Assembly (NCBI RefSeq): GCF_003315635.1
Contig: NZ_PDCG01000002.1
Coordinates: forward strand, 333,193 to 397,192
Reading direction: 5' to 3'
Source: Bifidobacterium aemilianum
GTDB lineage: Bacteria; Actinomycetota; Actinomycetes; Actinomycetales; Bifidobacteriaceae
DNA: 64,000 nt
Under the pieces are notes generated by a model. That model made no database searches. It saw only the letters and a list, made by a program, of their open reading frames with translations, and was not told where the DNA came from. Position numbers and translations under genes: made by a program. Positions 33,988 through 45,417 of this stretch are shown piece after piece (positions within the stretch are counted from its first letter, which is position 1; every line of letters starts with the position of its first letter).

Positions 33988-34785
33988 TTAGCGCTCGACC
34001 TGTCCGCTTTCGGCGATGGGAATCAGGTCCTGGATGGAGTCGACCACCTGGTTGGGGCGGAAGGGGAAGGTCTCGACCTGATTGCGTTGGGTGATGCCAG
34101 TGAGGACCAGGAAGGTGTTGAGGCCTGCCTCGACGCCCGCCAGCACATCCGTATCCATACGGTCGCCGATCATGGCGGTGGTCTCGGAGTGGCCGCCTAC
34201 CCGGTTCAGGGCCGCACGGAACATGATGGGGTTGGGCTTGCCAATGAAGTAGGGCTCGCGGTTGGTGGCCTTGGTGACCAGGGCGGCCACGGAACCGGCG
34301 GCCGGCAGCACGCCGGAGTCGCTGGGACCGGTGGCGTCCGGGTTCGTGCAGATGAAGCGGGCCCCGTTGAGAATCAGCCGGATGGCCGTGGTGATGGCCT
34401 CGAATGAATAGGTGCGGGTCTCACCCAGAATCACATAGTCGGGGTCGGTGTCGGAGAGGATGTAGCCGGCCTCGTGCAGGGCCGTGGTCAGGCCGGCCTC
34501 GCCTATCACATAGGCGGAGCCGCCGGGGATGGTGTGGGAGACGAAGTCCGCCGTGGCAAGGGCCGAGGTCCAGATGTTCTCCTCGGGCACGTCAATGCCG
34601 GAGCGTCCAAGACGGGCCGACAGGTCGCGAGGTGTATAGATGGGGTTGTTGGTCAGGACCAGAAAGCGCCGGCCATGCTCCTTGAGGGTTTCGATGAACT
34701 CCGCAGCCCCAGGGAGGGCCGTGTTCTCATGGACCAGGACCCCGTCCATATCAGTAAGCCAGGTTTCGATCTCTTTCACTGCCAA
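33988..34785 (-). CDS. HAD-superfamily subfamily IIA phosphatase (NagD-like)
   Basis: A 265-residue phosphatase. HAD motif I is TDMDGVLVHE (nucleophile Asp12 and acid/base Asp14), motif II VLTNNP, then the C2-type cap, and motifs III/IV in GKPNPIMFRAAL and MIGDRMDTDVLAGVEAG. This places it with NagD/AraL/4-nitrophenylphosphatase-type enzymes acting on sugar or nucleoside phosphates. The TTG start has AAGGA six bases upstream; a GTG six codons earlier is possible. It is downstream of the peptide transporter operon and upstream of recQ, same strand, with no obvious functional link. Confidence 0.88.
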   Translation of the reverse strand: MAVKEIETWLTDMDGVLVHENTALPGAAEFIETLKEHGRRFLVLTNNPIYTPRDLSARLGRSGIDVPEENIWTSALATADFVSHTIPGGSAYVIGEAGLTTALHEAGYILSDTDPDYVILGETRTYSFEAITTAIRLILNGARFICTNPDATGPSDSGVLPAAGSVAALVTKATNREPYFIGKPNPIMFRAALNRVGGHSETTAMIGDRMDTDVLAGVEAGLNTFLVLTGITQRNQVETFPFRPNQVVDSIQDLIPIAESGQVER

Positions 34786-35129
34786 CGTTCTTCCTTCCGT
34801 CACCGGCTCAAGATGCCGTCAGACCCTTGGTGAGTCCGGCACCGGCAAGCTGACCCGCCCGCCAATGACTATTATGCCCCAGTTCCACCATGGGCAACAG
34901 CTAGTCCTCAGCCCAGGCGAGTCGAGGCAAAGCCCGCAGGGGCCGGCATGGCTGAAAGAAAAACAGCTGGCCTTATCACTGTCTTTCCTTATCCTTCCCC
35001 ATCCATCACCGCCCTCATGGCGGATACTGAATGACCCGATCCCGCCAGGCGCCAGGGGAACCCTGCCTCCAGGGCCGCCACTTTTACACGGTTACTTCCG
35101 CCTAGAGCCGCAGCGTTGCAGCAAGGCCA
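34786..35129. other. Intergenic stretch between the peptide transporter operon and the NagD-like gene
   Basis: About 340 bases. No coding region, RNA gene or strong hairpin was recognised. The promoter of the phosphatase gene presumably lies here on the minus strand. Confidence 0.4.
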
Positions 35130-35981
35130 TCAGGAGGCTGCGGCAATCAGCTCCTTGGTGTAGGAGCTGCTGGGATGGGCCAGAACCGTGCTGGTGGGAC
35201 CATACTCCTGGACTCGCCCCTGCTGAAGGACCATGATGGTGTCCGCCAGATGCTGAACCAGGCCCAGGTCATGGGAGACCAGAATGATGGCAGTCTGGGG
35301 ACTGCGTTCCCGAATGGAGCGAAAGGTCCTCAGGATGCCCAAGCGGGAGAGTACATCCAGGGAGCTCATGGGCTCATCGGCCACAATGAGCTTGGGATTG
35401 GCGACGATGGCCCGGGCTATGGCGATACGCTGAGCCTGGCCTCCCGAACAGTCCACCGGGTAGCGGCCAGCGAACTCGCCGGGGTCCAGCCCCACCTGCG
35501 AAAGGGCCTCCAGCGCAGCTTGCTCAACCATCTGGGCGGTGAGATCCCTGGCCTGGATGCGTAAGGGTTCAGCTACCGTCCTCAGGGCCGTCCAACGGGG
35601 GTCCAGGGAGGTGAATGGGTTCTGGAAGACCAAGCCCGCCTCCCTGCGCAAGAAACGATACCCCTCACTGCGAGTGCCATCAACCGGCTCGCCCCTGTAG
35701 GCAACCCTACCTCTTGTTGGAGATTCCAGGCCCAGCAAGATGCGGGTCAGGGTTGATTTACCCGACCCGGAGCCGCCAATCAGCGCCAGGCACTCCCCCG
35801 GCCGTACGGCCACTGATACACCATCCAAGGCAGGGCGTCTGCTGTCGGAGCATTCGCCTCGCCCGCCAGGCAGCCTCCGAAGCCGTCCACGAAAGACCTT
35901 GCTGATATTGCTGCCTTCCAGCAAGGGGGTCGCTCGCATGGCCTTGGACTCGCACCCGTCACGCATTGCGCTCATACTCAT
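35130..35981 (-). CDS. Dipeptide/oligopeptide ABC transporter ATP-binding protein (DppF/OppF type)
   Basis: Second ATPase of the five-gene importer. It has 283 residues. The Walker A is GGSGSGKST, the Q-loop lies in LVFQNPFTSLDPRW (typical of Opp/Dpp ATPases), the signature is DCSGGQAQRIAIARA (one residue changed from LSGGQ) and the Walker B is KLIVADEPMSSLD, followed by the His switch in LVSHDLG. The start overlaps the stop of the first ATPase gene as ATGA. It is the last gene of the operon. Confidence 0.9.
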   Translation of the reverse strand: MSMSAMRDGCESKAMRATPLLEGSNISKVFRGRLRRLPGGRGECSDSRRPALDGVSVAVRPGECLALIGGSGSGKSTLTRILLGLESPTRGRVAYRGEPVDGTRSEGYRFLRREAGLVFQNPFTSLDPRWTALRTVAEPLRIQARDLTAQMVEQAALEALSQVGLDPGEFAGRYPVDCSGGQAQRIAIARAIVANPKLIVADEPMSSLDVLSRLGILRTFRSIRERSPQTAIILVSHDLGLVQHLADTIMVLQQGRVQEYGPTSTVLAHPSSSYTKELIAAAS

Positions 35982-36790
35982 GATGTCCTCTCCTCTGCCG
36001 GCAGTGGTTGGCGGCCATGTCCAACAGCCAGGGTCAACTCTCTGGCGGCGGCCACCAACCCTTGAGCCTCAAGGCTTTGGGGGGATGTCAGAATCCTCTG
36101 GATCTCCCCCGCCTCAACAACCTTGCCCCGGTCCAGCACGTAGGCCTGGGAGGCGATCCGTCTGAGGACCGAGAAGTCATGGGTCACGAAGAGTAAGGAG
36201 GCACCCGACTGGTCCACCAGCCGGTCAAGCAACTCGATGACCATCATTTGGCTTATGGAATCCAGGGCGGTTGTTGGCTCGTCGGCGATGATCAGCCGGG
36301 GGGAGGTGATCAGGGCAGTACCGATGCCCACCCGCTGCTGCTGGCCGCCGGAGAGCTGGCTGGGGTATGCATTGGCCACAGACCTGTCCAGGCCTAGCTT
36401 GTCCAACATGGCCAAGGCCCGCTCCTCACGTTCGCAGCGGCTCAGGTCGTAGTGAAGACGCAAGGGCAAGGTCAGCTGCTTCTTGACGGTCAGTACCGGA
36501 TTGAGGGATGCGGCAGGGTTCTGAAAGACCGTGCCGACATAGGCCCCACGTAGGTCAGCCAGGGTCCGCTCACTAGCTCCCAGAATCTCCTTGCCGCCCA
36601 GGCAAATGGAGCCGCTGGCCTGGGCCCGAGGGGGCAGAAGCCCCAAAAAAGCCTTGGTAATCATGGACTTGCCGGAGCCTGACGGACCGACCAGACCGAC
36701 TCGCTGCCCATCAGCGAGGTCAAGGGAAACCTGATCGAGAATGGTCTTGCCGCCTATGCTGACGGACAGATTCTTGATGGATAGGCTCAT
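35978..36790 (-). CDS. Dipeptide/oligopeptide ABC transporter ATP-binding protein (DppD/OppD type)
   Basis: First ATPase of the importer. It has 270 residues. It starts MSLSIKNLSVSIGGKTILDQ and has Walker [11 protein letters not shown]-loop TVFQNPAASLNPVL, signature [14 protein letters not shown], Walker B RLIIADEPTTALD and the switch His in FVTHDFS. A Met instead of Thr/Ser follows the Walker A lysine-serine pair. The ATG overlaps the stop of the permease gene (ATGA), and its own stop overlaps the next start in the same way. A longer in-frame reading into the permease gene has no support. Confidence 0.9.
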   Translation of the reverse strand: MSLSIKNLSVSIGGKTILDQVSLDLADGQRVGLVGPSGSGKSMITKAFLGLLPPRAQASGSICLGGKEILGASERTLADLRGAYVGTVFQNPAASLNPVLTVKKQLTLPLRLHYDLSRCEREERALAMLDKLGLDRSVANAYPSQLSGGQQQRVGIGTALITSPRLIIADEPTTALDSISQMMVIELLDRLVDQSGASLLFVTHDFSVLRRIASQAYVLDRGKVVEAGEIQRILTSPQSLEAQGLVAAARELTLAVGHGRQPLPAEERTS

Positions 36791-37647
36791 GCTGCCAACT
36801 TCCGTAGCTCTGGGTTGCTGACCGGATCCATGGCCTGCCGCAGGAGGTCGCCACAGACATTCAGGGCAACGACCACCATGGTCACCAGAAGCCCAGGCCA
36901 CAGCACGGTCAGCGGAAAAACATCAATGAACTTGACCGAGGTGGCAAGGGAATGCCCCCAGGAGGGCACACCCGAGGGCACACCAATCCCCAGATACGTC
37001 AGCCCCGACTCGGCCAGAAGGGCGGTTCCAGCCGACAAGGACAGTTGGACCGCCATGGTGGGCATGACATTGGGCAGGATATGATCCAGCATGATCCGCC
37101 AGCCGCCGGCCCCGTTGGCCTTGGCCGACAGAGCATAATCTGAGCCGGCCGCCAGCAGGGCTTGCGGGCGAACAATTCGAGCCAGATTGAGTCCATAGCC
37201 AATACCGCAGGAGATGACAATCACAGCTATGGAAGGCCCCAGGGGCACCGCCAGCATCAGAGCCAGCAATACAGTCGGCAGAGAGATCAAGGCATCCACG
37301 ACAACCACAGTGCCGGCGGCCAGGAGCTGGTTTGAGGCCAGCATGGCCGTCAGGAGCAGGAGCCCCAGCAGCGCCGCCAGCAGTACAGCCAGCAGGGATA
37401 TGAGCAGGTTGGTATGGGAGCCTGCCATGAGCCAGGAGAGGACATCGGCTCCGGTCCCATCCGTACCCAACCAGTGCTGGGCGGAGGGGGCCTTCCAGAC
37501 CTGATAGCCGTCGGTGGCCCACAGGGACTGGGGGGTCCAGACCAGAGAGACCAGGGATACCAGGACCCACAGGCCCAGCACCAGAATGGAGAATTTGCCC
37601 TCGGCCCGACTCCACATACTGCGGGCCACAATCGCCACTGTCGTCAT
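36787..37647 (-). CDS. Peptide ABC transporter permease (DppC/OppC type)
   Basis: Membrane subunit of 286 residues. One N-terminal membrane helix (FSILVLGLWVLVSLVSLVW) is followed by a periplasmic-type loop with the OppC_N-like HWLGTDGTGADVLSWL, and then five membrane segments. The EAA-like coupling loop is AKANGAGGWRIMLDHILPNV. The end is PGLLVTMVVVALNVCGDLLR, typical of DppC. The ATG overlaps the dppB-type stop, and the stop overlaps the dppD-type start, both as ATGA, so the operon is tightly coupled. Confidence 0.9.
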   Translation of the reverse strand: MTTVAIVARSMWSRAEGKFSILVLGLWVLVSLVSLVWTPQSLWATDGYQVWKAPSAQHWLGTDGTGADVLSWLMAGSHTNLLISLLAVLLAALLGLLLLTAMLASNQLLAAGTVVVVDALISLPTVLLALMLAVPLGPSIAVIVISCGIGYGLNLARIVRPQALLAAGSDYALSAKANGAGGWRIMLDHILPNVMPTMAVQLSLSAGTALLAESGLTYLGIGVPSGVPSWGHSLATSVKFIDVFPLTVLWPGLLVTMVVVALNVCGDLLRQAMDPVSNPELRKLAA

Positions 37648-38639
37648 GCCGTCACCTGCCTTGTGGAAGTTCCTGAGCCACCCTCGCCAGCGGCCTTGAG
37701 CCGGGGGTCGGCCAAGCGGTGGATCATATCGACCAGGAAGCCGACCAGCAGAAAGAAGGCCGCCAGCATGAAGAGCTCGCTTTGGACGGCGATCAGGTCG
37801 CGGTTGCCCAGGTCGGAGACCAACCCCGACCCAAGGCCGGGCAGGGCGAAGAGATTCTCGACCACCATGGCTCCGGTAATCATCTCTGCAAAGGTCAGCC
37901 CTAGCACGGAGACCAGTTGGGGCAGGGCCAGGCGCAGGCCGACCCTCAGCAGCGCATGGGTTCGGGTCATGCCGCAGGCCCGGGCCATGTCCATGTAGCC
38001 GCTGCCAAGCATGTCGGCCAGGGCGGCCCGCGTATAGCGCATGAGGCTGGCTCCAATAATGAGCCCCAGGGTCAGGGCCGGCAGAACCAATGACCATAGG
38101 GCCTTGCCGGGGGTCGACCAGCCGCCCTGAGCAAAGCCCTGGGAGGGGAAGATCCCGAGGAGGCCACTGCCCCGAGAGAAGAGCAGGATCAGGAGGAGGC
38201 CACCCCAGAGGGCGGGCATGGAGCCGCCGACGATGGCCAGCACATGCACCAGGGAGCGCACCCAAGGCTTGGACGCCAATAGGGAAAGGCAGCCCATGGG
38301 CAGGCCTATCACCATGGCTATCAGAAGTCCCAGCCCAATCAAGGGAAAGGTCACTGCCGCCCGGTCACCCACCTGGACGGAAACCGAACGGCCGGTCAGC
38401 AGGGACCTGCCAAAATCACCACGAGCCAGATCGGCCATCCAGGTCAGGTACTGGTCGGGCAAGGGCCGGTCCAGGCCAAGCTGGGAGCGCAGGGCCTCCA
38501 CCCGTTCCGGCGGCGCGTTCAGGCCGGCCATGACCGAGGCCAGGTCTCCGGGCAGGATCCGCACAGCCACGAAGATCAGCAGCGAGAGCCCCAGGAGGGT
38601 CATGACCAGGATCAGGAACCGCCGGAACAAGAAGCGCAT
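37644..38639 (-). CDS. Peptide ABC transporter permease (DppB/OppB type)
   Basis: Membrane subunit of 331 residues, starting MRFLFRRFLILVMTLLGLSL, with the long loop after the first helix (LPGDLASVMAGLNAPPE, QLGLDRPLPDQYLTWMADL) typical of DppB/OppB, six membrane segments, the coupling loop MDMARACGMTRTHALLRVGL and the conserved end with PGLGSGLVSDLGNRDLIAVQ. It lies 15 bases after the binding-protein gene and overlaps the next permease gene by four bases. Confidence 0.92.
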   Translation of the reverse strand: MRFLFRRFLILVMTLLGLSLLIFVAVRILPGDLASVMAGLNAPPERVEALRSQLGLDRPLPDQYLTWMADLARGDFGRSLLTGRSVSVQVGDRAAVTFPLIGLGLLIAMVIGLPMGCLSLLASKPWVRSLVHVLAIVGGSMPALWGGLLLILLFSRGSGLLGIFPSQGFAQGGWSTPGKALWSLVLPALTLGLIIGASLMRYTRAALADMLGSGYMDMARACGMTRTHALLRVGLRLALPQLVSVLGLTFAEMITGAMVVENLFALPGLGSGLVSDLGNRDLIAVQSELFMLAAFFLLVGFLVDMIHRLADPRLKAAGEGGSGTSTRQVTA

Positions 38640-38654
38640 GGGCCTGACCTTCCT

Positions 38655-40394
38655 CTAGTCGCCGACGCCTGGACAGTAGGTCAGGTCCCTCAGCGGCATG
38701 AGGGTCTGGTTGAGGTTGAGGGGGAAGCCCTTGACCCCCTTGAGCTCGGCGGTGGTGACCCGGTAGTTGAAGAGCCAGTCGGCGGGAGCGTCCTGGCTGA
38801 CCTGACGGGCTGCCTGGGCCAGGAGGCGGCTGGTGTCCTTGGGTTTGGTGGAGGCCATGGCCTGGTCGTAGAGCCGACGGACCTTGGGATTGTCGTAGCC
38901 GTAGTAGTAGTCGGGGCTGGTCCATTGGGAGAAGTCGTGGCTCTCATTGTGGTCAACCAGGGAGAGGTCGTAGTCATGGTTCTGGTAGACATCCTGGAGC
39001 CAGGTGGAGAACTCGACCACGTTGACCTTCAGGTCGATGCCGATGGGCTTGAGCTGCGAGCGCAGCTGGTCGCCCAGTTCGGTCCCGTAGGTGTTGGCGT
39101 AAGTCAGCCGTAGCTCCAGTGGATTGGCGGGACTGTAGCCGGCCTGGGCCATAAGCTCCCTGGCCTTGGCCACATCATGCTTGTAGAGGCCGGTCAGGTC
39201 CTCATAACCCGGATCCAGGGAGGGGATGGGGCCGCCCAGGGCCTTGTCGGAACCACCCCGGGAGGCTATGAGCTCCTGGTGGTCGATGGTGTGGCGGATG
39301 GCCTGACGGACCCGGAGGTCTGCGGTTTTGGGGCCCTTGGAATTGAAGGCCAGCACGTACTTGTCGGTGTCATCACCGGCCTGGACCTGGTAGTGGTCCT
39401 TGTCTGAACGGAAGGGGGTGGCCAGGTTCTCGGTGATGGGGGCCAGAACCTGCACGTCCTTGGACTTGAGGGCATTGACCGCCGCATTGTCGTCGCCTAG
39501 GTAACGCACGACCACGGTCGGGGTCTTGGCCTTGCGCTCCCCCCAATACTTGCGATTGGCCTGAAGGGTGGCTGAATCGTTGGGAACAAAGGATGTAAGC
39601 AGATATGGTCCTGACCCCACTGCCTGGGTCTTCATATCGTAGGAGGCCCCCTTGTCGAAGACCAGTCCCGGTCTGCCGGTCAGGACCCACAGGAGGCTGG
39701 AGTAGGGCGCGCTGAGTCTGAGCTCGACCGTGTTGGCGTCCGGTGCTTCGATGGACTGGAGATTCTTGAGCTGGTCGGCATTGTGGTATTGCTTGCTGAC
39801 CAGTTCTCGGATGGACCAGACCACATCCTCGGAGTCCAGCTTGTGACCGTTGGAGAAGGTCATGCCGGGATTGAGATGGAAGGTGTAGAGGGTGCCGTCC
39901 GCATTCTGGTCCCAGCTTTGGGCCAAGGAGGGCACCACATGGTTGTCGGCGTCCCTGGCCACTAGGCCCTCATAGACGTTGCCGATCAGCAGCTGGTCCA
40001 GGGCCGAGCCGGACTGGTTGCGGATGTCGAGATTGCTGGGGGCCAGCTTCAGTCCCACCGTCACCTTGCTGGATGGCCGGCCGGCAGGTGCGGCATCCGA
40101 CTTGCCACGGCCCCGGACCAGGACAAAACCGACGATGAACGCCACTACGACAGTCGCAGCCACAATGGCCCAGATCAGGCCCCTGCGGCCATGGTCCGTG
40201 GACTTGGTCCGCTGGTTGAGGCTGGCATCAGTACTGGCCGCAAGCGCCCACCCGGCAGAACCGGCTTGCCCGGGCCGAGCGCCGTCTGATGCTTGGACGG
40301 TTCCATCGCCTGACCCAACCTGGTCGGTCTGCTCCGCTGTGCCGAACTGCTCATCGGTGCCGGTCCGATGCTCCGCGCTGGTCTGCTTCGCCAT
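38655..40394 (-). CDS. Peptide ABC transporter substrate-binding protein with a membrane-helix anchor
   Basis: Binding protein of the SBP_bac_5 (OppA/DppA) class, 579 residues. The N-terminal 75 residues are hydrophilic and Gly/Thr/Asp-rich, followed by a basic stop-transfer stretch (DHGRRG) and one helix (LIWAIVAATVVVAFIVGFVLV), then the binding domain: LKLAPSNLDIRNQSG, VPSLAQSWDQNADGTLYTFHL with the family signature, and VSKQYHN. It has no lipobox, so it is held by a signal anchor rather than as a lipoprotein. The chosen ATG has GAGGG close upstream; a GTG eight codons earlier is possible. It is first in the operon and probably decides which peptides are taken up. Confidence 0.88.
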   Translation of the reverse strand: MAKQTSAEHRTGTDEQFGTAEQTDQVGSGDGTVQASDGARPGQAGSAGWALAASTDASLNQRTKSTDHGRRGLIWAIVAATVVVAFIVGFVLVRGRGKSDAAPAGRPSSKVTVGLKLAPSNLDIRNQSGSALDQLLIGNVYEGLVARDADNHVVPSLAQSWDQNADGTLYTFHLNPGMTFSNGHKLDSEDVVWSIRELVSKQYHNADQLKNLQSIEAPDANTVELRLSAPYSSLLWVLTGRPGLVFDKGASYDMKTQAVGSGPYLLTSFVPNDSATLQANRKYWGERKAKTPTVVVRYLGDDNAAVNALKSKDVQVLAPITENLATPFRSDKDHYQVQAGDDTDKYVLAFNSKGPKTADLRVRQAIRHTIDHQELIASRGGSDKALGGPIPSLDPGYEDLTGLYKHDVAKARELMAQAGYSPANPLELRLTYANTYGTELGDQLRSQLKPIGIDLKVNVVEFSTWLQDVYQNHDYDLSLVDHNESHDFSQWTSPDYYYGYDNPKVRRLYDQAMASTKPKDTSRLLAQAARQVSQDAPADWLFNYRVTTAELKGVKGFPLNLNQTLMPLRDLTYCPGVGD

Positions 40395-40580
40395 CTTGCC
40401 CTCTGTCTCCTCGCCCACGCCGACAGAAGCTCACACAACCCGTCCTTATGGCATGGTTCGTTCTTGAAGTCACACAGTGTCACTCTTCACCACGCTGGCC
40501 GCCCACCTCCGGCAGGTCGTCCGCAGGACCCATTGTAGCCGTATCATGGGAAGTCAGCATTTCGCTCAAGGAGGCAGACC

Positions 40581-41348
40581 ATGCTTTTGGCCGTGGATAT
40601 AGGCAACACCAACATCGTCCTAGGCTTCGTCGATGGCGACAGGATCACCGGCAGCTACCGGATCTCCACCAAGGGCAGCCACACATCGGACGAGTATGGG
40701 GTCATGATCAGCCAGTTCCTGACCATGCAAGGACTGGAAAGCGACGACCTTGACGACGCCATCATCGCCTCGGTGGTCCCCAAGGTCATGCACTCCTTCC
40801 GGTCCAGCCTACTCAAGTTCTTCCAGATCGACCCCATCATCATCGGCCCAGGGGTCAAGTCCGGCATGGCCATCCGACTGGACGACCCCAAGTCCCTGGG
40901 GGCCGACTGCCTGGCCGACTGCGCCGGGGCCTACTACCTGTATGGGGGGCCGGTCCTGGTGGCGGATTTCGGTACGGCGACCACCTTCAACTATGTCGAT
41001 GCCCAGGGGGCCATCGTCAGCGGTCTCATCTCCATCGGCCTGGGCACTGCCGCGACGGCCCTCAGCCGGGGAACGGCCCAACTGCCCGAGGTCGAGCTGA
41101 CCCAGCCCACATCCATCCTGGCGACGGCCACCGATACCGCCATGCAGGCGGGGCTCTACTACGGCTGCCTGGGTGGTGTTGAACGGACCATCCAGCAGTT
41201 CCACGATGAGCTGGACGAGGATTTCAAGGTGGTGGCCACGGGCGGCATGGGCAGGATCTTCCAGGACGACTCGGACTTCATCGACATCTACGACCCAGAC
41301 CTGGTCTTCAAGGGCATGGCCCTGATCTACCGGCATACGATTGGCTGA
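40581..41348 (+). CDS. coaX: Type III pantothenate kinase
   Basis: First step of coenzyme A synthesis (pantothenate to 4'-phosphopantothenate). It has 255 residues. The ASKHA fold starts MLLAVDIGNTNIVLG with the phosphate-binding DIGNTN. Family motifs are PGVKSGMAIRLDDPKSLGAD, LVADFGTATTFNYVDAQGAI (catalytic Asp) and LISIGLGTAATALSRGTAQL. The start has AAGGAGG eight bases upstream. It is a single plus-strand gene between the divergent peptide transporter operon and the convergent sugar-binding protein gene, 18 bases from the latter's stop. Confidence 0.95.
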   Translation: MLLAVDIGNTNIVLGFVDGDRITGSYRISTKGSHTSDEYGVMISQFLTMQGLESDDLDDAIIASVVPKVMHSFRSSLLKFFQIDPIIIGPGVKSGMAIRLDDPKSLGADCLADCAGAYYLYGGPVLVADFGTATTFNYVDAQGAIVSGLISIGLGTAATALSRGTAQLPEVELTQPTSILATATDTAMQAGLYYGCLGGVERTIQQFHDELDEDFKVVATGGMGRIFQDDSDFIDIYDPDLVFKGMALIYRHTIG

Positions 41349-41366
41349 GAGCACCCACGTACCCGC

Positions 41367-42797
41367 CTACTGGATGGTGAATCCCTGGTTGATGCCGTAT
41401 TCCTTCAGGTCCTTCTGCCAAAGGCTGATTCCGGCGGACAGGCTGACCTTGGGCCCGGGATCATCGGGAATGACTATGGGGCTGCCGTCCTGGTTGGTCT
41501 GCCCCGCGGCCACCCGGGCCTTGGCCGTCAGCAGTGAGTTCCTGGCATTGGCCCAGGAGTATGCCGTGCCCACCGTGGACCGGAAGTCGTCCCTGGCATA
41601 GACCTCAAAGGGCAGGTACTGATAGCCCACGGAGACATTCTGGGCCGCCTGGGAGAGCACCCGATTGAATTGCTGCCCACCGAAGTAGGGCACGTCAATG
41701 CCGCGTGAATCCTTGATGGTCGTCTTGGTCAGAAAATCCTGGGAGGACAGGGTGCCGTTATCGGCGGGGAAAGCCCCACCATCAACCCGAAGGCCGATAC
41801 CTGTGCTGTTGCGGCAGGCATAGTCCACAAAACGGAAGGCCGCCTCTGGTTTGCGGGTCAGCTGCAGGACGCCCAGGGCGGAGCCACCGTTCTCCGCGTT
41901 GGTTGGCTTCCCGTCTATGGTCGGCATCTGCCCCACCCGCCACAGGCCTGCGGTGCCTGGTATATCCGACAGGAGCATCGAGGGCATCCAGGCCCCGGAG
42001 AAGACCGAGGCCACCGTGCCGGAGCCAAGGCCACGCTTCCAGCCATCCGACCAGGTGGCAGACCGGGTGTTGACCAGCCCCTCATCAATCATCTTCTGCC
42101 AGAAGTCGGTGAAGGTCTTGGTGCCGGGGTCATTGTGCAGGTCCACCGTCACCGTCTTGCCATCCATGGAGGTGTGGAAGGGCTGGCCTCCGGCCAACCA
42201 GATCATCGCATCGTAGAAGCTGGCGTCACCGGCGTCCGCGGCGATATAGACCCCGATGGCCTTGAGCTTCTTTGCCGCTTGGTAGTAGTCATCCCAGGTG
42301 CGAATCTGCGAGGCGTCCACACCGGCCTGGTCGAAGACGTCCTTGTTGTAGAAGAAGGCCATGGGGCCCGAATCCATGGGCAGGCCGTAGATGCGCTTGT
42401 TCAGATGGACCGAGGCCCAGGTGCCCGGTGTGTATGTGTTGCCGAACCCATTCGCCTTGTCGGTGATGTCCCGCAACTGGCCACTGATGGCATACTGCTG
42501 CAGGGCGTGGTATTCCAGCTGCACCACGTCGGGCATGCCATAGCCATCCTGGATGGCGGTGTTAAGGTTCTCATAACCGCTGGTGTTCCTGATCTCGATA
42601 CGGATGTCGGGATTCTCGGCCTCGAAGCTCCGGGCCAGGGCCTTCATGCTGGGCTCCCAGGACCAGACGGTGATCAGGGTCCGGTTGTCCTGCCGTCCAC
42701 AGGCGGCTAGACCCACTGCGAGAGCCACGGCGCCCAGGGCCGCCAGCAGACGGCCAAGGACCGCTCTGGCTTTTGCCCTCATCAGCGCCGCTCCCAC
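41367..42797 (-). CDS. Extracellular sugar-binding lipoprotein (SBP family 1)
   Basis: MalE/UgpB-type binding protein, 476 residues. The signal peptide is LLAALGAVALAVGLAAC with a lipobox (LAAC) and lipidated Cys near residue 33. The mature part begins TLITVWSWEPSMKALARSFE and shows the SBP_bac_1 stretches PDVVQLEYHALQQYA, GPMAFFYNKDVFDQAGV and ENGGSALGVLQLTRKPEAA. GTG with GGAGG five bases upstream is the chosen start; ATG five codons later is possible. No permease or ATPase gene of this class is next to it, so it relies on components elsewhere. It lies downstream of the GH42 gene on the same strand, suggesting a galactoside or other glycan as ligand (inference). Confidence 0.88.
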   Translation of the reverse strand: MGAALMRAKARAVLGRLLAALGAVALAVGLAACGRQDNRTLITVWSWEPSMKALARSFEAENPDIRIEIRNTSGYENLNTAIQDGYGMPDVVQLEYHALQQYAISGQLRDITDKANGFGNTYTPGTWASVHLNKRIYGLPMDSGPMAFFYNKDVFDQAGVDASQIRTWDDYYQAAKKLKAIGVYIAADAGDASFYDAMIWLAGGQPFHTSMDGKTVTVDLHNDPGTKTFTDFWQKMIDEGLVNTRSATWSDGWKRGLGSGTVASVFSGAWMPSMLLSDIPGTAGLWRVGQMPTIDGKPTNAENGGSALGVLQLTRKPEAAFRFVDYACRNSTGIGLRVDGGAFPADNGTLSSQDFLTKTTIKDSRGIDVPYFGGQQFNRVLSQAAQNVSVGYQYLPFEVYARDDFRSTVGTAYSWANARNSLLTAKARVAAGQTNQDGSPIVIPDDPGPKVSLSAGISLWQKDLKEYGINQGFTIQ

Positions 42798-42933
42798 AGA
42801 TTCCTCCAGCTCTTGTCAATCAATCCTGATGACGAGTCTAGAGGCAGGCCCGGTCCAGCCGGACCCTGGGCCGACAGATGGACGTTCCCTACCCCTTCCG
42901 GATCCCGGCTTGATCGCCGCCACCAGGCTCGGT

Positions 42934-45417
<2,484 letters not shown>

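Noticed and set aside
32566..34407. A 613-codon open frame antisense to recQ and the NagD-like gene
   Set aside because: Same reason: the sense genes have full motif sets, the antisense frame has none.
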